A stretch of DNA of 64,000 nt, taken from positions 84,754,001 to 84,818,000 of the forward strand of contig NC_077222.1 in the NCBI RefSeq assembly GCF_024763615.1, given 5' to 3'. Positions within the stretch are counted from its first letter, which is position 1. The number at the start of each line of letters is the position of its first letter. Source of the DNA: Phlebotomus papatasi. Its lineage: Eukaryota; Arthropoda; Insecta; Diptera; Psychodidae. Position numbers and translations under genes: made by a program. Shown one piece after another: positions 22,501 through 34,500 of this stretch. The notes beneath the pieces were generated by a model, which was not told the origin of the DNA, ran no database searches, and saw only the letters and a list, made by a program, of their open reading frames with translations.

Positions 22501-25500
22501 CTGTGGTGTTGTGGTTTGCATCGATAGTGCACCATTTGGACGAATTGGTGCCGGTGCTAGGGTCATTATTTGCGAATTATTGCCCGTGCCACCAATTGAA
22601 ATGATCTGCTGTGATGTACCATTTCCACCTGGTTGAATGATGCCAGAATTATTGAAATTCTGAATATTTAGTCCTCCTGACAGTTGTATTGTTGGCTGAA
22701 TGGTTGATGTTTGTGGCAAAATTCGCTGGGTCTTTTGCAGATAATTGGAATTCATGTCATTGTATTGACTGATATTTTGCAGTGGAAATACTTGCTGCTG
22801 AAAATTATTAACACCAAGTTGTTGGGTGAATTGTTGATTTTGCGGTGTAGTCGTCATGAGAACATTGGACATACCACCAGTATTTATTTGACCCAACTGA
22901 TTCACCCCACTAAGTGGTACCGTTTGTATCTGCGTGGGATTCTGCAGTGATATCTGACCACCACCCTGAATGGGAATGATATTTTGCAGTGAACTTGGTA
23001 TGGTGATGGTATTTCCACCTTGATTGGGTATTGTCTGAATACCATTCATATTTCCACCACTGAGTATTTGACCACTAAAATTCTGCATTATATTTTGTGG
23101 TTGAATGGTGGAAATTGTTGAGGAATTGCACATATCTGACACGGTGACTGTTAACAAATTATTTGGTGCTATTGATGCCACTTCAGCTTCGGGTGTATGG
23201 GGATTGGCTTCAGATTCTGATTCACTGGTTGACATGGGTTCACATGTCATTAGATGTCGCTGAAATGAATCTTGAGTGCGATATGTGCAATGGCAACGGT
23301 CACATTTCACCGGATTGTCACCACAAGTCTGATCAAATGTCAAAATGTGATGACCAGCAGCATACTGTGGTCCTGGTGATCCACTCTCACTTCCACTACT
23401 TATATCATCCATACCATCCAATTGAGAAATTTTCAATTTCTCCACTGACTTTTTTTCACTAGTACCATCTTGGCTATTTTCACTGTCAATCTGCACCAAT
23501 TTCTTTGCACTCCACGTAATTTTCCGATCACCACTCGTAGCCGCTGCTTTGATATCTGGTCTGCCCAGTGATCGAAAAACACTCTCAGGCAATCTCAATT
23601 CCTGCAACATTGACACTTTCCGCCGTTTAGACACTACTGAACTCTGATCCACCTTGCAATTCCACGTCAAACTCGATGATCTCTGATGATTGCGATTTCC
23701 ACTGACACCCCGTGAAAATACTTCGGATTTACTCCGTTTCAGCTCTTTGGACATTGTTGTGGACATTGGACGTGAAGCTGATATTAGTGGATCTTCAACA
23801 TGAGCCACAGCCGATGAATTACTCCAACCCTCCATTGGTTGATTATTAATATCCTCCTCCGAAATGTACTCCTTTGCATCCTTAATCAATTCACCACCAA
23901 AATAAATTTCACTCTTTGAATCCATCGCCACGAGATCCTCATATGTCATTAATTTCGGAAAGATATCCAACATTGATATACCATCCAAGATATCATGAGG
24001 TAAATCTTCAAAGATAGCTTCTTTAATTTCCGGTGGCAGAAGATCAGCATTGCTCTGTGGTTCTTCATCATTTTGCTCCTCAGCATTATTGCCCATGGCT
24101 TCAAAATTTTGTTTCACCTTCGTATCACCCCTCGAATGATCTCCATTTTCATCTCCACTGCTCAAGCTACTATGCCACTTGGCAATTTGACTCAATCCCT
24201 TTTGAATGATCTGAGCATGCGATGAATGATCAACTGTGAAATTTTTTCCCAAATCCGTACAGTGATTCGATGAACTACACTGTATCGAAGTTCTAATGGT
24301 GTACTCAACAATCTTCCACGGTTCCTTAGTACTCCAATACAATCGAGTACATAAAAAATCACTTGGAACTATCACATCAGTCAAGTCAGACAAAATTGGC
24401 ACAAATCGTCCAATATTCCGTACAGCTAGGGATCCAATGGCAAATTGCACTTTTCCAGGTTCAACAGATTTCTTCCTCCTTCGATCCAATTCCACATAAA
24501 CCGGTCGATGTACATCAAAATCCCCCTCAGGATGGCACTTTTTCTTACTACTTTCACCCTCATGCCTCGGACAATAGACAGTTTTGTCTGACATGAAGAC
24601 ACATTTGGCCGATCGTGCACACGGATAGTGAAAATGTTCACCACAATTCTTAACATTGCACCCAACTGTTGCCCCTTTATTCCCACACTCTGTGCACTTT
24701 ATCATTCTCCCACGCGACACGGCACTGTGAACATTTTGCAGTGATCCATCAATCTCTTCAAACACCTCTGCTGACCATAGTGCACAATTTGTATGTACCC
24801 AAGAATTCTGTCCACAGTACAGCAATCTACCCTCTTGCCATTTTATCTGTTCGCCCATTTGCTTGCAAAACAGACAAATACGTTCATCAACTCTCTCATA
24901 CTGCCCATAGAAATACTCATCACCATCCTCCGGAATATCCACACTGGGCACCATTTGATCACATTCCATGGTCATAGTCTCAGGATTTGTGGTAAAATCA
25001 CAGGAATCGTACATATCCTCTTCAAGAGCATCAGTACAGGCTTTTGTTTCATTCTGAAACCAGGGAAATGTTTCACTGAGAATCTCCTTGTAGGCCGTCA
25101 CAAGATCATCACATGACACCGTATTGATAATCTTGAGCATGTCATAGTTGAACTCTTGCAGGGACACATAGTCATTATCATTGATTTTGCGCTTGATGTC
25201 AAGGAGACTTGGTGAAGATGTGGCATATGCCAGTTTCTGCTTAACACCACAGAAACATTGAGTATTTTGCAAAGATTCACTTCCATTTGTTTCACTCTCT
25301 CCTCCATCGAGATTCTTCTCTACTGGACTACTGTCAGGGAAATCAGGTTCATCGGATAATGTTGGACTCTGTAGAGAAATATAAAAAGAAATTGTAAAGA
25401 ATCTCAGCAAAAGACCAGAAGGGGAATTCTGTAACGCTCTGACAATGTCATATGACAAATTGGGTTCCAATCTTAGGAGAGCTTTTCCGAAAATGCGATT

Positions 25501-28500
25501 CTGTAGCCGTGACATTGTCATTTCAGCTCACGTGGCATTGTCAGAAGTCACATATTTGAGATTTTGTAAAGAATCTCAGCAAAAGACCAGAAGGGGAATT
25601 CTGTAACGCTCTGACAATGTCATATGACAAATTGGGTTCCAATCTTAGGAGAGCTTTTCCGAAAATGCGATTCTGTAGCCGTGACATTGTCATTTCAGCT
25701 CACGTGGCATTGTCAGAAATCTCAAATATGTGACTTCTGACAATGCCACGTGAGCTGAAATGACAATGTCACGGCTACAGAATCGCATTTTCGGAAAAGC
25801 TCTCCTAAGATTGGAACCCAATTTGTCATATGACATTGTCAGAGCGTTACAGAATTCCCCTTCTGGTCTTTTGCTGAGATTCTTTACAATTTCTTTTTAT
25901 ATTTCTCTACAGAGTCCAACATTATCCGATGAACCTGATTTCCCTGACAATAGTCCAGTAGAGAAGAATCTCGATGGAGGAGAGAGTGAAACAAATGGAA
26001 GTGAATCTTTGCAAAATACTCAATTGTCAGGGAAATCAGGTTCATCGGATAATGTTGGACTCTGCTGGCAATTCAAATGACAATGAATTTTGTTAAACAA
26101 ATCAACCGAGACGTACTGTAAAGGGATTTCATTAAAAATTCAATGAATTGCATTTTCGAACTCATATGATATGACAAATATAGCTCGTTTGGCATTGTCA
26201 GGTTTCGAACTCACGCGGGAAAATTTTACGAAAATTACAGAATTCCCCTACAGGAGACAGTTTGTAAAAAAAAAGAAAAAATGAGGATTTCGAGTAGGGA
26301 AAGGCTTTCAGGCATCGCACACACTCTGGCTTCGAACACTTTATATTTTTTCTCATATTATCTCAGATCAGATTCATTAAAAAAATATGGGAAAAATGTT
26401 AAGCGTTTGAAGCTAGAGGGTGTGCGAAACCTATAACTCCGCCTATAAATATATTTAAGACACATCCTTTTCAGGAGGTATATTTACATTAAAATAAAAA
26501 TATTCACTTTGCTCTTAAATTTTGTAAAAAGTTTGTCAGTAATAATTCACATATTTCCAATTTATAAACAAATTTGAGAGAACTTTATTCACATATAAAT
26601 AATCTCAGTCTTATTAGAATATTTTAGTCACGCCTATTTATACACAGGACTCGAGTTAGGATGTTGCCAATAGGATAAACGATCCCTCGTATCAGGAGAC
26701 TTTCATATTCAAGAAGTTTTGGAAGTCTTACGTCGCGGTTTCAATTACACTGTTTGTCTCCAATTAGAAACTTTCCCTTGTCTCCATTTGGATCAATATG
26801 TTTCCAATAGAAGCATTTTACGCTCGCGTATTTTTCTTCGTCACAATATCGTCACAAGCGACACAATATTAATAAATGAAGAATTAGAGTATTTGTTAAA
26901 AGTCGATCTGCAAAACGCGGCTTCAACACATAAATACAAAAAAAAAGTTGAACGTGCGTCTTTCCAATTTGTACCCATTTAGAAAAATGTATGTTTAATA
27001 CATAATTATCACATAATTTTCAATAACACTATGCAACAAATTGAAAACTTTTTTTTGGCACATGGATCTCACATGGTACGTTTGGTAGAGTCGAGTCCCC
27101 TGATCAAGAATCTGTTCTTGGTTTTTCTCCTATACGTCACAATTTTCTTTAATTAATTTTTTTTTTGGTTTTGCTGTTTTGTCTCATATTATCAATTATT
27201 CATCCGGTTCTAGTGTACAGAACTTAATAAATGGGCATCCGTTGGAAATGTAAGTAGGTGTGCTTCAACTTGAAAATTATGTGATATTTTTTCAAAAAAT
27301 CCTTGGGGGCGGAAAAACAAAATCAAACTAAAATTTCCCAAAAATGACCTAAGAAAGCAAATTTTGAAAAATCATATAAACTAAACTAAACTAAATATTA
27401 ATGTACTCTCTTCAGCACACAATAGATTCCACTTAGTACATTTTTGCCATAGAAAACATTCAGCTCCGATACCTCTAAATGCCTTATTTTTTGATTTTTG
27501 TCAGAAAATTTTCCAAAAGAAATGCTCCTTTTTTATCCAGATTGTTACCATGTGGGGGAAGGAGAGGTGGGACGTCTTTGGAATGTATGGATGAAATGTC
27601 CGCTAGGATGGTCTCTAAAACATATTCAAAAATGAAAAGCATCGATGGTTTTGTTCTTCAGATATTCCTAAAAGAGTGGTTTCTGGAAGGGAAGGATAGA
27701 CGTTGGGATGAAATTGAAGTGACATTTGGATTCCTCGGATCAACTTATGGGGGGGGGGGGTACTCAGAACATTTCAAGTCGATATCATCATCAGTTTGTT
27801 GCGAAAATAAGTGGCAAAAATTTGCAAGATTTAATGTGTTTTGAAAATGACAAAAATCAAAAAATAAGGCATTTAGAGGTATCGGAGCAGTATGTATTCT
27901 ATGGAAAAAATGTAGTCCTAAGTAGAGTCTATTGTGTGCTGAAGAGAGTACATTAATATTTAGTTTAGTTTAGTTTATTGATTTTTCAAAATTTGCTTTC
28001 TTAGGTCATTTTTGAGAAATTTTAGTATGATTTTGTTTTTCCGCCTCCAAGGATTTTTTGAAAAAATATCACATAATTTTTATGATGATTTTGCTTTTTG
28101 AACGCAGGAAAAAAGGTCTAGGCTCTCAAGTTTGTCAGGAAATATGAGGTGTTGGACTAGCTATTAGAATATAATGGCCATGGATTACATTCATTAAGTA
28201 ACTTAAAAAAAACAACTTTTAATCAGCTGCAACCTGCAGCATTACGAAGCTGCAAAACCTTTCCCAAAGCTTCAAATAATATTGACAAAGGACATTGGGC
28301 AAAAGTAAGCTGTGAGCTGATCCAACCCTTCGCCAGAGATGGGACAAGGCGGACTAGGCCCATTTTTTTGGTATAAGTGTATGACTTACCGAGACCCAGA
28401 CCCAAGTCAAAAAGAACTGTCAGTCCTTGGGAAGTTAATGATATCCTTATGAAAATTCACAACTTTCTCAATTTATTACTCGAAAACGGCTTAACCGATC

Positions 28501-31500
28501 TTAACGAAATTCTGGTCAAAGTCGATGTTTGACTTAAGCTTTAAATAAATATTTATAGATTTTCCTTCTGACTGCTCCACCTGGTAGTTCCCATACAAAT
28601 TTGTCCTGTTTTAAAGTTATCGAGCATTTCAAGGCAATAAAATGAAAACTTTTTTCGTGTATTGGGAAACCATCGGTATTTTCGGAGTTCTTGGTGTGTT
28701 TGCAACATATCTCCCGAAGTAACTTTACAGTCCATCACGTAAAGTTTCTAAGATAGCTTAAAGTCAGAGTGTTCTTAAGAAATGGATAGGACTATTTTAT
28801 GAAACTTTCTTTTTTCTCAATAACGGTGTATTGTAAATTGGTGGCGCAAAAGAACGATTTCGAAAGAAGAACTCAAGAAACATTTCTTAGAAGAAACCAT
28901 TTCCCTATCTCTCCATTTTCTTTGTAATTATCCAGATTTTCCTCAAATATCGTCGAATATCCTTTAATTGCATAAAATGTTGCATCTTTTTGTCTCCTTT
29001 ACAGAAATATTCTCCTTATAAAAGGTACTAGGGTTGTTGAAAATCACAGAGTTGAAAAGGGGCCGTTATCAAAAAAAAAAATCCAAAAAGTTCAGAGTAT
29101 AGTGGTTTTCTTAACATATTTTTACTCTGAACTTATTATTCAAAGTTTCTGAATAACGATATCTTTTAGGGCCCTGCGACCTTAAGAGGTTTCAACTATT
29201 TTTTCAAGGAAAATATTTCTGCATTGGAGACATTTCTCTACAGACAATCCTTCCGTTACTATATAAAAAGAGTTCTGTTCTGTAAGAAAATACGTCACAT
29301 ATGTTTTATGCTTTAGTGCAGAGGTGTGCAAGAAACCGTTGAAACCGAATTAACGTCAAAATAAGTTTGTTATAGTAGCGTTTTGACCATTGACGTACAT
29401 GTTTCATTTGACGTTAATTCGGTTTCAACGGTTTCTTGCACACCTCTGCTCTAGTGCATTTTCTACATACTTTTGGGGTTGGTCCCGGAACAAAAGTTGT
29501 TACCTTTGCCAATACCTATTCGATGGTATAGGTCTCATTCGTGGCGAAAGGTTGGACCATTTTGCCCATTTTGCCCATTGTCTTTTAGACAATTTGTCTT
29601 ACTTCGTTCTAGAAAAAGCCAATAATTAATTATAGAGCTTTAATCTGATAAGAAAGCTTCTTTTGCTGAATAAATGTATCCCGGTCTTTTTTGTTTTCAA
29701 TCCATCATATCAAGGGGCATGGCTTAAAATTATAGGCGGAGTTTGCACTACAACTTTCATTTAAATTTTTAAAATAAATATTACAATAAAAAGAAACGAA
29801 AAAATAATGCTGAAAGAGAATTACCTCAACATTTCCTTCGGTGAGTTTCTTGAACTGGATACTTCTGCTGGACATAATGGGCTGACATGCACATATATTG
29901 GATTTCTTTCTAGGACTGAGTTTAAGCAGTGCACACGCAGGTCTGCTCTTGCTCAGCATTTTAACCACACTCAGGAGACCCGATTTGAATTCAGCCGCAA
30001 CGGCATCACGCCACATATCCACCATTGGATTGTTTTTGGAGCACTTTTTGCAAATGAATTCTATACTCTCAGGAAGTACTGAGAGCATATTGTACTGCTC
30101 ATCGGTGAGTCCTTCGCATTTGGCATGAACCCACCTCTTACACTCTCCGCACTCCATCATTTTCAGGTCAAAGTCATTGTCTTCGTAGCACTTCTGACAC
30201 AGTGGACAGAAGTTACCCTTCTGCCTCAGCTTAAAACATGCCGTGCACATTGGAAGATTCCCCACAAATTTCGTCACATTTGTCGTACTACAGCTCTTAC
30301 ATTTGAGACAATTGGCACAAATGAGGGGTCGATCGGCCCCAAGGAGACGTTTACTCGTTCCCAGGCACGTTGAATGGTAGTTCTTTTGACACTTTTGACA
30401 TTTGACTTTACTCCCTGTGGCCATATTGCATGTATAGCAAACAGTACACCGTGGACAGAGCCAGTTTAATCGATTTCTCACACTTTGACTATTATTGCCT
30501 CCACCACTTGTATCCAAGATACTGATGCCCGTGTCATCGAGTGATGTTGGCTTGAGGTTATACTCATCCTCAACACAGTAACTGTGATAGGGTTCACAGC
30601 AGCAAATGCAGAAAATTAGTGGATCTGATCCAGCACTACCGCACAGGAAACAAATGGCACGCAATGGTACACTCTCCGACAGTATAAGTCCAAATCCCGT
30701 CTGACTCACTTCAGCTGGATCATAATTCTCCCAGAAATCTATGGATACCATTGGGGTTTGCACAGCAGTCAGCTGCTGAATACGTTTTGTGGCATTCATT
30801 GATGTCACCCGATTTGTCAGATTTGTAACATTGTAAGTAGGCCTTGTTATTTTTCTTGTTGGTTTCTGAGATTCATCCGTGAGACCTTTTTTCTTGACCT
30901 CTTCCTCTGCTTCTGTTTGTTTCTCCGTGACAACTGCTACTACAGCATCAGCCTCATCATTTGGACTATCAATAGGCGTAGCTGGTGGACTTAGACCCAA
31001 ATCCGGGGAATTAGGATCTCCACAGTCTGTACACATATCACTGGGTTGATTGACAATTGTAGCCATTTCGACCACTTCGTTTTGGGGTGAATCTGGCCTT
31101 GGCGGTGTATCCAGATTCTCCAATGGAGATTCACTTGGAAAGGTGGCAATAGGCTGACCAAGAACTATCGATGCACTTCGACAGACATGCTTCACTCTTG
31201 GTCCCTTCAGGTCAATCCTTTGCCTTTTGGGAGCTGAAGCATCACTGGATACCGTCACATCTTTATTCCCAGCACCATTCACCTGGGGCTGTATTTCATT
31301 CTTCTTTCTACTCAATTTTGTCTTATCTTCAGTACTCTCACTGACTGTACCACTGACATTAATCACAGAATTGTTACTACTCATTTTCACACTGGACTTC
31401 CTATTTGCACTCTCTTGTTTGCACCCTTCTTCAGGATTCGTCTTGGCTTTTGTCATCACACTATCCCCCACAATACCACCCCCCGTATTACCCGAATGTA

Positions 31501-34500
31501 CCATTATAACAGGTTTTTCACTAATTGTGGGCACAACAAGTGGACTACTGCCAAATGTAGCATTATTTTCCACAAGTGGATTGGAAAAGGGGAGACTTTT
31601 GGTTGTTTTAAATTCAATATCCAACATACGTTCAGTATTTGGTGGATTTGAAAAGATATTATTCATATTATTCTGATTTTCTGTCTCACGCTTAATACTG
31701 AATTTGGATGAAACACCCAATGTATTGGCTTCAAAATCACGCATTGTCACAGGTAATGTGGCAATTAGGCGTGCCTTCAAACCCGAAGGAACTTGGAAGG
31801 ATTTAATGCATCGTTTCAACCAACAGGCATGACATCGTTCCTTTAGTGTTGCCTTCAGTGTCTTGAGATGCCCACCACGTGGCATCGGTTGAATTGTACA
31901 TGTCCCATCGCCTTTTGTGCACTGCATTGGACCACCTGATTGGCAATTGACACCAGACGATGCAGCCAATTTTTTGATCATCTTTGAGATGAACTTCCGA
32001 CATGCCTCACAGGAATTTATACCAAATTTCCGACACTTTTGTGCATATCTGCACGATGAAACCGTTCCACAGATGCCACAAGTTGTAGATGTCATTGAAA
32101 TGGATGAAGACGATGGTAGAGAAACTGCAAATGCATGAAAGAAAGGTATAAAATTAAATTGATATCACCTCTTTGAGCATTTACAAAATTTTTATCTAAG
32201 GTATGTAGACCGAAAAGTAGACTGAATTTTGTGCCATTCAGTTTCTTTTAAACTAATTTATTATAAAAATTATTGCGGTTTTGTGGACGCGTAACGACTC
32301 TGGCCATATGAGGCTTTTAAATGATATTTTAGGGTCCTCAAAAGTGAGAGTGCTATTCCAATGAAAAACCAGTGATAAGCTTAGATCAGCTTATAGAGGT
32401 GCGATTCCTTCATTGCAAATTTGGAATGTGGCAAACTCGAACGATATTTATACATAAATAATGCAAATTTCGTTTAATTCTTTCACGCCATTAGGGTCAT
32501 ATGACCCGAGGAAAAAACAATTTTTTTTGACTATTTACATTAATTGAAATCTATCTGTTTGTGCACGACATCATAATAGAAGGATGTAAGATACTTGGCT
32601 AATTTTCTCAAGACTCCAGATATTCAGGAAAAGAAAATATTTGAGATCAAAAATCACGAATTTCGAGCTTTGTGAAATGACTTTTCTTTTTCAAAATTTT
32701 TTTATATTCATTTTTTTTTCAGCAAAAAGTTCTTTAGAAACACAAAATAGAATATCCAAAGATTGTAGAATGCATATTTTGATATAATAAACTACTCTCA
32801 ATTTTCCAGAAAAGCGCGTAGAATTTTCCTGGGTCATATATGACCCTATTGTCGGCAAGGGTAAAAGTTTATGAAAGTGTTTTCGTGCCAACAATGTATT
32901 TGGGAAGTTGGGACATTGTTTTTCTTTGTGAAATCCAGTAGGAAAATATCTTGCTCCTGGACATTTCATCTTATATCTGATGAATAATAACATATTTTGC
33001 AATATTTTAGAGTATTCTGCAAGCGTCCCATATTGTGTAATTGTATTGTGTATGAATAAATATGTGGATAAGTTTATTTTTGCCAAATACCACTCAAAAT
33101 ATTGTGACAGTGACTGTTCAAGGGATTATCAGGAAGATTCCTTGAACACTATGAGTACAGTGTTCATCAAGACACTGTCGCATTCCGACACTTAGAAATA
33201 TCGCGATAGCTTTTCGTTCCGACGACGACACGTACGCGTTCACCCAAATTTCGAAACTGCATTTCCCTAATGTCCCCCTTTTCAATTTTTTTCGCGTTCC
33301 GACACTTACAAGGGAAGTACTCGAGTCATCAAATTCAGAAAAATCTGAGGCTTTGCTCAACTACGCATAAAGGCATCAAATTAAACGTGGTATATTCAAA
33401 AAGTGCGAAATCGGGTTAATTTTTTTTTTGAAAATTCCCCAAAGTTGAAAATGACACCTTACGCAGCACATAATAAAGAAAATTCGTATGGGACTGCATG
33501 CGGCTCTGGCTCAGCGGTAGCGCACCGGGCGTTCAACGGGAGTGCCGCGAGTTCGATCCCCTGACTCCGTCTGTTTTTTTTTCCTTTTGATATCTTTTTT
33601 TTCAATCAAAAATTCTATTCTTTATTAAGTAGTATTATTGTAGTGTAAATTGCTTATCTAGAGTGCTGAATTAAAATCCCCAACAAATTTTTAAAAGCGA
33701 TGAAAGTGCATCCCATAATTTATCAAATAATCAATTTACTAGTAGAAAAATTAAAAAAAAAACCTGTATGTACTTACAATCAGCTATCTGAGGATCGTTG
33801 TAAATATTATTTAAAGTTTTTAATGAAATTTTATAAAAGATTAGAAAGGTCGAAGACCCAAACCAATTTTTTTGGAAAAATTCATTTGGAAACTTGCACT
33901 TAAACTGATTGTGAAAGTATATCTTTCATTCGATGTGCACATTGTGATTGCATTCTCTGTTTTAATCATTTCTTTACTGAAATCCATATTCACTAATTAG
34001 TTTAAAAAAAAACTAATTCGTGTATTGTGGATTTCGGCAATGATTAAAACAGATACCACAACGAGAGCATATGGAATACAAGTGTGCCTTAAACATTTAT
34101 TTGAGCACAGGTTTCCAAATGAATTTTTCCAAAAAAATTGGTTTGGGTCTTCGACCTTTCTAATCTTTTATAAAATTTCAATAAAAACTTTAAATAATAT
34201 TTACAACGATCCTCAGATAGCTGATTGTAAGTACATACAGGTTTTTTTTTAATTTTTCTACTAGTAAATTGATTATTTGATAAATTATGGGATGCACTTT
34301 CATCGCTTTTAAAAATTTGTTGGGGATTTTAATTCAGCACTCTAGATAAGCAATTTACACTACAATAATACTAGGGGGAGGCTTTGATCGTTCGCACATA
34401 CGCTACCTTCAGACACTTCATATTTCTCCCATATTCCTTTATGAATCTCACATATGGCTATATATTGTAATAGCTAACCTTAAATCCCATCTTTCCTGAA

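Larger units (their letters stand above)
25369..29824 (-). other. trx intron 3 (4.5 kb)
   Basis: Donor GTTGAG|GTAATT at 29824, acceptor at 25369-25370. It contains the rearranged MITE beside the exon, a small fold-back (26293-26447), an 810-bp fold-back and a hAT-like MITE. Positions 26450-27275 and 28090-29310 show no feature I can support. Confidence 0.85.

Noticed and set aside
25369..25521. N-terminal extension MTMSRLQNRIFGK... of the large trx frame
   Set aside because: It reads through the splice acceptor into MITE sequence; the true exon starts at 25368 in phase with exon 3.
25760..26080. Plus-strand open frame of 106 codons starting MTMSRLQNRIFGK
   Set aside because: It is the inverted copy of the trx intron/exon border, not a separate gene; the N-terminal part is MITE sequence.
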